Of a stretch of 64,000 bases of DNA, positions 1 through 11,913 are shown one piece after another. Where the stretch lies: assembly GCF_008831285.2 (NCBI RefSeq), contig NC_045139.1:15606354-15670353 (forward strand), written 5' to 3'. The notes beneath the pieces are model-generated. The model was not told the DNA's origin, did not search any database, and saw only the letters and a program-made list of their open reading frames with translations. The position numbers were made by a program, and so were the translations under genes. The DNA comes from Nymphaea colorata. Lineage: Eukaryota > Streptophyta > Magnoliopsida > Nymphaeales > Nymphaeaceae. Positions within the stretch are counted from its first letter, which is position 1. Each line of letters starts with the position of its first letter.

Positions 1-48
1 CGGTCAAATTTCCATATTCAGATTCCAGAGAAGCATCGTATGCTGCAG
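1..48 (+). other. possible exon end of a gene entering from the left edge
   Basis: The first 48 bases are open in one plus frame (reading ...NFHIQIPEKHRMLQ) and end at CTGCAG|GTACGT, a good 5' splice donor. This would suit the last part of an internal exon of a plus-strand gene. No continuing exon could be identified downstream, so the remainder may be 3' untranslated sequence or chance. The fragment is too short to assign to a family. Confidence 0.2.
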
Positions 49-3000
49 GTACGTTTAAACTTTAAACCGTATTCTTGTTGCAACTGATTCTTTGACTAAA
101 AGAACATCAAACCGGTACATGGCCAATAATGAGACCCTTATATTGGATCCTTTTTTCCATGCTTTGGACGCTACAAGAATTGCTGCAGTTCAAATAAATA
201 ATTGGTAACTCTGTTCGGGATTATGCAGATCCTCACCATATTTTGCCTGGAGTCTCACTTATGATATTGAGCTGTCAATCTTCTTCAACTTGAGTCCTAC
301 CACCTAAAGTTCTTAAGTCTCGCCAATTAGCCAGGTAAACAGACAACTCCTTTATCTTAACCAGCCCATCTTTAATGTGTTTCTCCTACCAATGCCACCA
401 GTAACACCCTGCATGAAACCGACCACCTTGAGTCCTTGACAGTAAAAAAGCAGAGAGCAATATGCGCTAGTAGGCTGTCTCATTGCCATCCAGTCCTCCA
501 TTTAATTCCCGTGATTAGCCAAAAAAAAAAGAGGAAAAGAGTCAAAAGACAGCGAGAAAAGAACAGTGGGCGATTTCTCTGTAGCAGCATCTTGTAGCTT
601 GGCTAGATTTGGTGAAGGCGGCAAAACTTGTGGAATTTGTGTTGAAGTAGCATTATCATTGTCTACAATAATTATCCTAAAACAGAATTTCTGAAATTTT
701 TATTATTCAATATTCAAGTCAGAGTGCACGGATGAAAAATAGATAAAAGCATTGTGACTAAGCGAGAAACATTTTTCTCAACGCCCTTGAAACGTTCCAG
801 GAGCATTCGTGCTTCTATGATTGTGTCATGCTATGGACACTCAAACTTGCAACTCTGCTTGCTATCCTTAACTGAAAGATTAATCTCCATTTGAATGGTT
901 GGGATTTCGACCCCTTTTACTCTGCGGAAGTCTCTCTTTCTCTCACTTAGATTCTTCTCTTTCCTTCTCATGTTTGAGTCCTCACTCTTTCTTTTCTCCC
1001 GTTTTTTTTCTCCGTTCGTTTTTTCCGTCTCAACAATGCTACATCTACAGCTATAGAAGGATGTATTTTTTTATGACAATGAAAACAAAAGATTCCAAGA
1101 ACACTAAAAAGGAAAATTTTTTGGATGTTAACTCTTTCAGGGGACCAAGGTGGTTGCATAATTGCATTACAGCAAGAGGGAAAAGCACTCTCTCAGTTGG
1201 GGATTTCACGAGGAGAGCTCGTGTACTGCAGGAGCAAGAACAGAGTTGGGCACGTTGGAGTCCAGAACAACTCCAACTTTGATTGGCAACCATGACTTTT
1301 TTGCAAAACTCTGCGATAGGAGGTTGGACGTCTGCAATGCCAATTTATCTGTACTAGCAATCGGAGATTTGAGGTGGATTCTCAGTCCGTAGTTCTTAAA
1401 CACAGCCCGAATGGTTAACTTGATTGTGAATATGTGATTCTGTGAATGTGCATCAAGTTGCCGTATCCACTGTAACTAAGGAATTACTTTACAAATGTGA
1501 AACATAAGCATTATTTCTGTATTGTGTGAATTTATCTCCGTCAAGCACTCGAATTTCAGAACCTAAGGGGGTTAGCAGTTAGCACAACCAGGAAGAGCCC
1601 TGACCAGCAGGCAGCTGGTCGTAAGTTCGACCCTCATTGCGTTTTCTGCTAGACTGTGCCCTACCACGCCTGCTCGCATGTGTTGGTCGGGGAGCTTTAA
1701 GAATTAAGAGGCCTTTACTTTACAGTTCATGCTGTTGAAGAAGCGTCTAAGAGATGCAAAATAAACAGCTCGAGTTCCAATTGGTTTCAGATTTCTGGTA
1801 ACACCAAGTGTTCTCCACGTTGAGCGTATTTCTTTTGGATACTTTGTTCAGCCGCATCTCCCGCGTCATTAGGCAAACTTATTATAAACATTTAATGCCT
1901 TTATACTTTTTATACAAGTCGAGATCAAAAGATTAGATTACAGAACGGAAGTATAATGAAAATTTTATGAAAACACGCTTAAATTTTGATAAATTAAAGA
2001 AAGCACATTTAAATTTTTGTTTCTTTCATTTAACCGCTTAAATTACATAAAAGAAATAAATCAACATTTAAGTTTGTTTTTGTCATTGAACAAAAAAATT
2101 AAAACTCGAGTTCTTTTTTTTCTCGAAAAGTTCAAAGCTTAATACAAACCCAAAAGGCTGATATGGTAGGACCGTTGGGAATCCTGTTGGAACCAGTGTC
2201 ATGAAAATAGCAAGCAGAACCAAATAGGCCGACTGAGCTGAATTTGTCATGTATCGGTAAAAAAGATGATTACACTCATTGTCAAAAAGAAAAACCAAAG
2301 ATTCTTTTAAATAAATTTAAAACAAACGTATGACACATGGCATGTTTGTATTGCCAATAAATTAAATTGGTTTGCCACTGATTCAATTTGAATCAGTCGA
2401 TTCTCACAATATTGATTGATACTACCCTTTGCACAAAACCACTCCCACAGTGATTTAGGATTCTTCCTCTTCTTGAAAAAATTTATGGTACCTTTGGTGT
2501 ACACTCGGTAGCAATGAGCTTTTGACGCTCAATGAGACAACGGAAGCAAGGCTTTAAGGGCGACGATCATAAGCATATAGATACTGCTCTCCCAGACTCT
2601 AATGCAAAGTTCTCCCGACAAACCATGAACGTGAAACCTCGGTTCGACCCTTAGGTTGCCCTCACTACATACTGTAAATGATTTGATTTAGAAAGGGGCA
2701 TTCCCAGGACTTAACAATCATGTCAGGGTCCCAATAGAAAGCCAGGCAGGTTGACGAGATGCTTAATTTGACTCGGAAGTTTCCTCCCCTGTATGATTGT
2801 CCATCTTTCACCGCATGGTTCTTCAATCTGATTTGATGCCCTCAACAGCTTTTCAGCATCGTTGACTGAAAAAAAGAACGATAATCTATTTGTATAGATA
2901 GATACAGGTCCAGACAGTGAAGCATATTTGATTTAACACAGATTCAGGATCGCCAAACTGGCACCAGAACATGAGCTTAGTAAAAAATTTACTGATTGAA

Positions 3001-3589
3001 GGTCAAAATTTAGTGACGGCTTCTGGATACGCACATTCGCCTGACGGGCAGGCTAACTCCGCTGTATACAAGAGAAAATAGTCCATCCTATGGCATCTAA
3101 AGTAGCGAACCAACTTTGCGCTGATCACAGAGGTCAATGAAAGATCTACAATAATACTACTATTCTACTGCTTCAACAGAATGACAGATTCATTTATCTT
3201 GCTTACAAAGCTACCGCCAAGTAGCGTGTTTTGACATCCGTTGGAAGTGATGGCTTCTCACTAGTAGCACGATGGGACAGGATTTCTTAAATAAATGGTC
3301 AGACAGAACAGATGACAAGATGCCATAATTGGTCTTTAGAGGGTGCAACCACCAAGCATGCTAATCCTTATCCTCTCGTGTCACCATGATTTGTTGAACA
3401 ATCCCATCGAGGATAATCAAGTTGCAGATTCATGTTACAGATGTATATACAAAAATGAGAAGCTTCATTTCTTCCCGCAGAATACCTTGTCGCACGCTAT
3501 TTTGCACATGGACCAAAATTACCATTATCAAGTAGCACGCCTGTATGTCTCTATACGTCACAAATGCACCTCAAAACAACTACAAACAG
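49..3589. other. intergenic region, left part of window
   Basis: No convincing gene was found. The stretch is AT-rich with a pyrimidine-rich patch near 950-1030. It holds a tRNA-like SINE candidate at about 1565-1765 and a second tRNA-box-like patch near 2600-2670 (an internal 'cggttcgaccc' resembling a pol III B box). The segment just before 3590 is the likely 3' UTR of the minus-strand PPR gene. Short open frames here look like chance. Confidence 0.6.
1565..1765 (+). repeat. candidate tRNA-derived SINE, copy 1
   Basis: The head contains 'ggttagcagttagcac' and, about 40 nt later, 'agttcgaccct', which resemble pol III A and B boxes. The 3' part carries 'ttcatgctgttgaagaagcg', which recurs in diverged form in the candidate at about 52405-52575, in the same order relative to the B box. 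No cloverleaf can be folded, so this is not a tRNA gene. Boundaries and target duplications are not resolved. Confidence 0.4.
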
Positions 3590-6454
3590 TCATATTACGG
3601 GCACTGCATTTCTCGACAGCAATACATTTCGTTCCAACTTTGTGTTCACGAGAATATCGTAGGTTCTGTCATCAGGCATCAAGCCTTTGTCAAGCATTTC
3701 GTCGTGCAATCTGAAAGCCTCTCGCAAATTTCCTTTCTTAAAATACGCATCAATCAATGAATTGTATATAAGAACGTTAGGAAGTGAGCCCCTTCTTTCC
3801 ATTTCAGGCAATAACTTATGTGCATTTTCTATCTGTCCTTTTCTGCAGAAACCATTCACAAGAACAGAATATGTGATCGTATCTGGTATTAAACCTTCAT
3901 CAAACATTTCCTCGTACAGTTGAAAGGCAGAGACTGTGTTCCCTGATTTTAATGATCCATGAATTAGTGTAGTATAAAAATAAACATCACCAGCAATGCC
4001 ATCTTTTCTCATTTTTTTATGCAAATCAAGAGCTTCTTCAATGTTATTTTGAGAAACATACCCATGAATCAAACTATTGTAAACAGCACATGTAGGGGTT
4101 AATCCAACTGCAATCAGTTTATTAAGAACAAAATGTGCACCACTCATCTGCCCGATCTTTGAAAATCCATCTATAAGGCTGTTATATGCAACTATATCCA
4201 GCTCAAGGCCTTGCTTTTCCACTTTATTGAACAGCTTCATGGCAAGATCCACACTACCAGTTTTGCAAAAACCATCTATGAAAATAGTGTATGTAACAAT
4301 GCTGGGGGAAACACCGCCATCACACATCTGTTGATAAACACGCACAGCTGAACTCACATCACCAGCTTTCATGTGACCATCGATAATGCTATCATATGCC
4401 ATGGATGTAGGAGTAAATCCTTTCTTCTTGAATTCCTCAATCGTTCTATTAGCCTCTGCTATACGACCCGCTTTGCAGAGGCCATCAATTATACTGTTGC
4501 AAGTGAAGTCATTGATTGCTACCCCTGATTGTGTCATTGTGCGCTGCAGTCTTAAGGCCTCATCAATATCTCCTCTTCTGAAATATCCTTTCATCAAAGT
4601 AGTGTACGTTACTACATTAGGAATGATGCCTTTCTCATTCATTTCTGAATAAACAGAAGAAGCCATTTCTGTATCCCCTTGTCTGCAATAACCAAGAATT
4701 AAACTATTGTAGGAAACAATAGTTGGGCTGATTCCCTTACTCAGCATCTTCTTCCATAGTTCAGACGCTTCTTTCATTCTCTTACACTTACTGAGGTAAT
4801 ATATAAGTATATTATATGTGAAAACATTTGCAAGGTCACTGTCAACCGCTTCATCAAAGAATTTCAATGCCATTCTCCACTTTCCTTTCTTCAGATATCC
4901 TTTAATCATTGCATTGAAGGTAAAGACGTTAGGCGTTACATGCTTTTCTTTCATTTGCTCAAATAGAATGACTGCCTTGTCCATGTGCCCAAGCCCACAA
5001 CAACCCTCAATCATTATAGAGTAGCTAACGACAGTTGGGGTGATTCCTCTATCAATCATCTCATTGAACATTTGCAATGCAGCATTGATGTCTTTCTTCA
5101 TATAGTATCCCTTGATTAAACTCGTGGCTACCACCGCATTGAAGCCAAAACCATCACCTATCATCTCCTCCGTAACTCTCAGTGCCTCTGACATATTCCG
5201 TTGCTTCACACAAGCTCCCACCACACAACCATAGGCATGTTCAGAAGGAACCAGTCCAAAACTTTTCATCTCTTTTAGCAGTTCACAAGCCAATTGGGAA
5301 TTTGGTTTCTTGCATATAGCCAGGATCATGTTAGAATAACTGTCAGCATCTAATTTAAATCCTCTAGATCGCATCTCCTGAAGAATAGCTTCAGCTGCAT
5401 CTGGCTTCGATTCATGGTAGCATGCCTGAATCATCAGCTCAAATGTTTTGACATCTAAATCCATGTCGCTTGATTTCATCTCATGAAAGAGTTCCCATGC
5501 CTTTTCCATGGAATTGAACTTCACCAATGAACTCAAAAGAGCATTTCTAGAGGAAATTCCTGGAACGATACCGGAAGATACCATTTTATGGAAGCACTCG
5601 ATCCCTTCATCAAAAGAACCCTGATCCAAGTACGCAATTAGCACCCAATCAAACAACTCAGGATTGGACTCACAGGTTTTATAAGTGTTGACAAGGTGAT
5701 CAATAAAAGCACCGACACTCGCACCAGAATTGCTCACTAAGTACTGCTTAAGTAGGTGGTTGACGGAGCTCTGATTTTTAGACAAGGCAAGGTTGTGCAG
5801 GATACTACAGAGCTCACACATCCCATTAACAGTGTCTTTCATGCTAATCTACAAACAAAGAGAAATAGTTAACACTTATGAAGTTAGTGCTGTGGAAAAC
5901 TAGGATATGGATGAAGGTCATTTGAATTTCTTATTTGTAGGGCAAGCATCTTTTGCAAACATATATACCTTTTCATGAAGCTTCTCGCCCGTCAACTTAG
6001 GATAAGATAAAGCTCCTGTGTGGTCATGGCAATATGTGGTATTATCCACATTCAAAACCAGTGCAAGGGCATGCCTTTTTTCCATTGATCTGCTATGGGA
6101 AGTTTCATTTTCCTCTGCTTTTTCTTCCTTGGTAGTGACATGCATATCTGCAGTTCCTTCTGCAACAGTATCACCAACTTTTGCACGTTCAATCTGTCTA
6201 CTCGTAGAATAACCCCTAAGTTTTCCATCCAAATATTGTCTTCTCAAAGAAGACTGGTTCAGCAAAAAGGAATATCCAATCTGAACTGGTGAAATAGCAA
6301 GTGTCGATTGGAAACTGACAAAAGCACACCCGGAGCTACCCAATGGGTGACTATGACATTCAAATGGACTACTTTGGTCACCCAATGAATCGATTTTTGC
6401 TTTGTTAATAACAAATAGCTTCCTGAGGTTGCCTGTAATTTCATCGTTAGTCAT
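3590..6454 (-). CDS. P-class pentatricopeptide repeat (PPR) protein, two coding exons
   Basis: Exons are 6454-5969 and 5848-3590, with an intron at 5849-5968 (donor AAG|GTATAT, acceptor TTTGTAG|ATTAGC, phase 0), giving about 914 residues. From about residue 227 to near the C-terminus there are some 19 consecutive 35-residue P-type repeats plus a partial one (pattern 'vxTYNsLIdGyxkxGxxxxAxxLxxEMxxxGixP'). No E, E+ or DYW domain follows. Family knowledge: P-class PPR proteins bind organellar RNA one base per repeat and act in splicing, processing, stabilisation or translation. The N-terminal 160 residues contain an RRQ...RGYSTS stretch typical of cleaved mitochondrial leaders, but the first in-frame ATG (6454) lies well upstream of it and does not begin like a classic presequence, so the true start may be in another 5' exon. 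The frame is open further upstream, to 6550, without an ATG. The class is certain; target RNA and orthologue are not known. Confidence 0.88.
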
Positions 6455-7713
6455 ACAAATCTCCTTGCTGGAAGAATGCTTGCCATATTTGCGTTTCCAT
6501 CTACACTTCCCTAATCTGGCACCATGTCTTCCCTGCACAGAAAGGATCAACCAAGCTGAAAAATTTTCACCACAGAAAAACTCATACCTACTTCTATTTC
6601 AGCGAGCTACATAGTAATGGCTGGGAAATCAATGCGCAAGCTTGGATCAAGCCTGACAGCAGGAAGACGTTCCACACTGTTTTGCTTCTTTGTGATCAAA
6701 AATTAATTCAACCGTCCAAAAGGCCCTCTGAATTGCAAGCTGCCAAGGGCTTCAGGAGAATATACATCCACACTCTGGTAGCACTAAAGGAAATTTCGAA
6801 CTACCCATGACAATCAGGAGCAAGCACCAGCAAAGGACCATATAAGACCGTAAAAGGTCACCCAAAACTCCGACACACAAAAATAATTTTAGCCAGAATG
6901 AAATGTAACTAGCGCTCATGCTGAATAAGAAAAAGAACTGGCAGAGCAACACGAGATTACGTTGTTTCTGAACATGGCAGCATCGAAAGAGGCGAGGGAA
7001 GAAGCCGAGTGAGCTGAGCGTAAGAGGAAGCAGAAGTTGGTTCTCGAGGAGCGCAGAAAGGAATGTCCGGCCGTCATGAAAGAGGAGGAATCGCATGAGG
7101 GGCTCTTGCTGCTTCAGTGCACACCTGGACGTGATAATAGCATTGGTGGTTACGGATTGTCACACGCTCAAACCAATAAAGATCAACAGTCAGGCGCCGC
7201 AAATCCCCTTCCTTGTTCCTCCTGCTTCCACCTAGCTCCTGCATAAAAAGGCTGAACCAAGTAAGAAAAACAGTCATCACAGCCAAAATGAACTAAGGCC
7301 GAATCCATTTTATTTCTAAGAAACCTTAGAGGAATGGGTGGTGCAACCAATCGAATCCCATATTCTAGAATGAGATCATTCAGCACTGATTTTTGCTTAC
7401 TAAAGGAAAGAGCGAGAAACTAAATCTTCATTACAAAATAGATTAGCCCCAGAGCAAGAGGAAGAAAACATTGAACTATCGGACGAGAATCTCGAAGGCT
7501 CAATGGCAGACTCGCGTCCGAAACCGTCAAAAACCCCACGTGCAAATTTGACAAGTACAAATTGCAGACGGCATAAGAAGAAGAAAGATAGAAACAAAAA
7601 TAACGAATCCAAAACCATCCATGAGCCCTAAAACCCATAAGGCTGCCGCCATAAATGATAAACCCCAGAAACCTAAATCCTTCATCCACTCGAGCAGAAG
7701 GAAGGAGCATTAC
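6455..7713 (-). other. 5' leader / probable 5' UTR intron of the PPR gene
   Basis: There is no independent gene. A 3' splice acceptor (CTGTGCAG|GGAAG, exon starting at 6532) stands ahead of the PPR coding exon and could receive a non-coding first exon ending at 7714. If joined that way, the leader contains a short upstream ORF of eight codons ending before the main start. Several short open frames on both strands are not supported by composition or homology. Confidence 0.4.
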
Positions 7714-7850
7714 CTCATCTCCAAACCGACCTGAGCAGAGTAGGGACAGAGAGAAGCAAGCTAGCAAAGGAAGCAAGAGGAGAAGACTAAGACTGAAAAG
7801 AGAGGAGATTACGTCGGTCTCGACGATGGCGGGATAGACAGAGCATAAGA
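7714..7850 (-). other. candidate non-coding first exon and promoter-proximal region (PPR gene)
   Basis: Read on the minus strand, this pyrimidine-rich stretch (repeated CTTGCTTC and CTCTCT) runs into GAGATGAG|GTAATGC, a good donor at 7714/7713. It has the look of a plant 5' UTR exon directly downstream of a TATA-less promoter. It is assigned to the PPR gene only because that is the next minus-strand gene; cDNA would be needed to confirm this. Confidence 0.35.
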
Positions 7851-10464
7851 AGCGCCGCTTTCCCGCACATTTGTTTACTTGCCCGCGCCACTCGAGCCTT
7901 CTGTCATTGCTTTCTTGAATCGGGTCGAACTCCTCAAGATTTATAATCCAGATCCGAAGTCATAGTGGGCATTTTCTTTGCATGAACTCGTGCTTTTTTC
8001 CCCTTATGTCGCGGATGTAAGTGAATTTGATATATTCTGTAATCTTCAGCGGCTAAAAAGGTCCAAATTCAGTCAGATTCGATACGAAGTTTCACAGCAA
8101 ACGACAAATCTGAATGTCATATTCGATTCAAATCCGATGAAGGGCCGACTCAGTCACACTTAAATGTCCAATTTTATGCTAACTGAGTTTGAATTTAATT
8201 ATAAATTGAATGTGAGTTTTAATCTAATTACATAGATCTTTTCAGAAATTTTAGAATGGAGAAGAACGTAATGCTTTATTACGCGATACTTATAAACTTG
8301 TGATGTGTGTTCTATTGTGAACATATCTCCTAACTTTAAAAAATCAACATTCATAATGACAATATATTTCATGTACTTGATCCGTTATGATCTTTGAAAA
8401 ACATGCCTCTTAGAAACATATGTTTCCACAATATAATATTCTTCTTCAACACAATGTGATGATTAGTATCGTGAACCTGAATTTATGATATTCCATCTCA
8501 GTTGTAATACAAAGAACCAAATAATTGAAGAGTATGACATATGGCCTGTGATGTGAAAATTGGTTGAAAATGTGTCACAGTTCCAAAAGTGCAAATAGGG
8601 AAAGAGGATGGGCTTTGACCCCTTTTATTAAACTGCGGTCCTGAAAGCTCCCAACATGGAGCATCGTTCACGCAGTTGAGAGGATAGTCGTTGATCTCCC
8701 CCCGTGCAGCACTCTTCATCATCATCTTCTTCTTCTTCTTCTTCTTCTTCACAAGTCCCTCTTCTTCACTGATGGAAGCACGGGACTCACTATGAGTGAT
8801 TTTCTTTTATTTGGTGGACTGCAAATAGTTTTCATTCATCCTAAAAATTTGGTTCTTTTTTCCACTGCGCCAAAATTTATCAAGAAGCAATCTATCAGCA
8901 GTTGCTCTCTCTCTCTTTCTCTCTTTCCCTCTCCCTCTCTTACAGTAGGACAATAGTTAGAGGTCCTGAGGCCTCATACAGAAAAATGCCCCAAGCACCT
9001 TGAACATTGTCCATCTTCAAGCGCCCAAAATCAGAGAACCTGTTCTGCGCAACTCATGTGAACTTGAGAAGGCGCGAAAAAAATGTAACGATATGACATT
9101 ATAATAGCTTCAAGAAGCTCTACTGCTTCTACAGATGGTAGGTCACATGTTTCTTGGTGGCAAACAATGAACACATGGAAACAATGTCCTTTCTTTTTCA
9201 TAAGTATGAAAAGAGACCAACATGAGAACGACAGTAGAAACACTTTGCCTTTACCTCTTCAGTTCCAAGTTGTGCACCTCTACGCATCAACTTGCATCAA
9301 GAGGCAACACTTATAAGATTGAACTAAAACTGATCATCTTTAGGGCATTTGATGATAACATCGTGATCTTGAAACATATGTACATAGTTCAAAGATATAG
9401 TGTAATTATGTCGATCATTTCAGACTATATTTCATGTTTTGAATCATTAAATTCGGGAAAGAACATGTGCCTTGGAAACATATGCTCCCATAACACAATG
9501 TCAAGATTAGTACACTGCGTTATTGTGTTTTGTGCTTTCTAAAATAAGTTTTACAATTGATCTCCCACAACCAGGAAATAATTATAGATAGCCAACATTC
9601 CTTCCATTATAAAAAAAGAAGGGAGACAGAAGGTCAGAGTTCCAAAATAGATAAACCGCATACCAGCACCCAATATGTTGGGGGTGGTGGGGGGAGGCGG
9701 GGGGAATAGAATGGTGACCATTGGTACGACAGTGCGACCTGCTTTCGCCTATGCTAACCCCACTCGGGTTCACTTTTCAGATTTTCGCCGCTAGAAGCTT
9801 GGGCCTCTCTGAAGTCTGATCTGAAAGGAACCCAACAACACGGTTTTTAAGGGTGAAAGCATGCTGTTAACTGGTTCGCTAGTAGATAAGCAATCCTGAG
9901 AACTCTGGAAGAATTGAATGGCGGAAAAGAGAGGAGAGGCACCAGAATTTCGATCCTCTTGCGACTTAATAGGAAAATTGCCTCCGGCTCGCCAGTATGC
10001 TATGAACATTCTTGGACGATTCTGATAATGGGCTTCCCTTCCATCGTACGACATCTCTCACTGGGTAATATCTAACCAGCTCAGTTTGTCGTTCTGAGAT
10101 TTTTGTTCTCAATCATTTCATACCTCTTAACACAGACAGGAAACGTTCTGCAACGAAACTGTTTATTGGAAAGAAAAAATAGATAAATGATAAAAAACTT
10201 GAAGAGTCTTAACTCCATGAGCTTCATCCCTAGCTAGGAAACATATGAATGGGCATTCATATGAATCATATAAGGTCCGCAAGGAAACTTGTCGAGTAGA
10301 TGCTCCTTGAATTTCGCCGGTCACAGAATATACAGATAAGATAACTGAAGGGTATAACCAGATCAGCAATAATTTAGTTCAATCCATTCTATTACCTCAA
10401 TACATTATGAAGTTTGTAGCAAGTAATGATGTCGCCATCATAAAACATTTACACAAAAGGAGGA
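7851..10464. other. intergenic region between the PPR and ureidoglycolate-family genes
   Basis: No gene was found. The content is AT-rich with low-complexity patches: a TTC triplet run at 8722-8748, a CT-rich run at 8906-8940 and a G-rich run at 9680-9704. Two diverged copies of a repeat lie at about 8383-8475 and 9455-9515. The 'nnTCnGATTCnAATC' style sequence near 8040-8160 resembles the interior of the MITE family found at 17632 and 63013 but lacks recognisable ends. Confidence 0.5.
8383..9515 (+). repeat. diverged direct repeat (two copies about 1 kb apart)
   Basis: The blocks near 8396-8470 and 9460-9514 share, in the same order, 'acatg', 'gaaacatatg', 'cacaatgt' and 'gattagta' with small gaps. 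Flanking sequence (around 8290-8395 and 9340-9450) is also loosely alike. This suggests an old duplication or two copies of a degenerate element. No terminal inverted repeats were seen. Confidence 0.35.
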
Positions 10465-11913
10465 TCAGTCTTCAACCAAGAATTTGATGCCGTTACATTT
10501 GCCGAATGAATGGGTTGTGTGATCTACCACCTACATATAAAGGAAAAAACAGCTTCAAATGAATAAGGCCATATAGCAAACCATGTTTCAGCTACAATCA
10601 AATCTCCAGAGGCTGTTCTGCCACATTCAGTTCCCTATTATTTTTTAGTAGGTTATTGATGGAACTTGGCCAACTCGACTCGATCATGTATCAATCTAGG
10701 TCTCACATGACTACATAAACAATAATAGTTCTTTGTGTTACACTTTGGAGACTGTATCAACAATCAAACCTAACGATGTCCCTTTTCTTAGTCAAGCCTC
10801 TTCAAGACTGTTAGGTTACAAGCCCTTCTGTATTTCTTTGAAAACTTATGCTGTCTTCAAGATCTAAAGCAATAAGTATGGGATACGAACAAAATGATTG
10901 GGCAGTCACCATAAGACAAAACTTTTAACCATCAAATGAAATCTATACCATGTGTGACAGTTGCCAATTTGCTTAATAAATCAAAAAAGATGCAATATCA
11001 ATAGCAAAACAAATTGAAGAAAAAGAAGTACACATCCTCACGTTGGTATTGCTGAGTTCCAGGTTGTAGAAGTCCATCTCCCTTTTCCTGAACAAAGGCC
11101 CAGCATGCCATGTCCCCTTGTTCAGCTTGACAAACTTAGGTCCAGATATCCTGAACACACGAACATCATCAGGAATTGGAGGCAAATAGTAATGCCCACA
11201 TTTAGATTTCTGCACATCTTCCATCTTCACTTTGTCATTAACCTCATCCTTGTCGACAATAGAAGCCTTGGCAACACCCAGGTACCAATCTTCACCACCA
11301 ATACTGCCCAGGCACTGGGTAACGCTCGCATGATGAGTTATAGTCGAAAATTGCAACGCCCTGCCTTCTAGATGCATAATGTAGAACCTGTAAAGGAGGC
11401 ATAGGGAGAATAATTCTCTTAACAGACCAAAACGCCGGATCTCTAAATCCTCAATCACAGAAAATAGTTAATCCAAAACCACAGAGCAGTCTCAACTTTG
11501 TCCACCCAATCAACATATGAATCAGAATTATCAAATTCGTCCAACTACAATAATTTCCAAAATACCCGCTAACTAGCAAAATCGATCAATCTTTTGCTTC
11601 TGAAAAAAAAAAAACCGCGGACATTTCCCTACCATCTATGTCAAGCTCTGAATATTAATCACAACCAGAAGGGCGACAGCGCAAACGAAGCAATTATAGA
11701 AGAATATGGCAAGAGGAAAGACAGTAGAAAGACGGGGAACCTGGGGACGCCCTGGTTGAGCTCGAGGACGCCCTGGTTGAGCTCGAGGTGCGCGTCTTGA
11801 GGGCCAAACTCCTCGCCGTCCGGGGACGCTCCGATCACCTGACCGAATTCGCGGAAACTCTCCGGCGTCGCCTCGATGGCCTTCAGCTTCACGACCCGCG
11901 GCTCGGCGTCCAT
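10465..11913 (-). CDS. ureidoglycolate hydrolase/lyase-like protein (PF04115 family)
   Basis: Three exons, 11913-11741, 11387-11042 and 10530-10465, give 194 residues. The junctions are CCCAG|GTTCCC ... TTTACAG|GTTC (codon AG|G, Arg) and AAC|GTGAGG ... TATGTAG|GTGGTA (phase 0). The protein shows the family run EFGQVI-ASPDGEEFGP, YIMHLE, FSTITHHASVTQCLG, DWYLGVAK, VRVFRISGPKFVKLNKGTWHAGP and DFYNLELSNTNV. It is close to the short plant proteins annotated as ureidoglycolate hydrolase in the At2g35810/20/30 group. Bacterial relatives cleave ureidoglycolate in purine-ureide breakdown. In plants that step is credited to an unrelated M20-type amidohydrolase, so the true substrate of this plant family is unsettled. 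Oddities: exon 1 encodes a 7-residue tandem duplication (LELNQGV twice), and the frame stays open upstream of ATG 11913 through an ATG at 12129, adding a possible 72-residue transit-like extension. Exon 1 is GC-rich and the others AT-rich. Confidence 0.92.

Noticed and set aside
899-1403. Overlapping open frames of 60-127 codons on both strands
   Set aside because: They overlap one another on both strands, have low-complexity composition (Ser/Phe-rich from CT-rich DNA) and no domain or splice context.
1570-1640. tRNA gene
   Set aside because: Box-like words are present, but no acceptor or anticodon stem can be paired. A SINE head explains it better.
6455-6550. Upstream start for the PPR protein at 6550
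   Set aside because: The codon there is TTG, not ATG, and a good splice acceptor lies inside the stretch.
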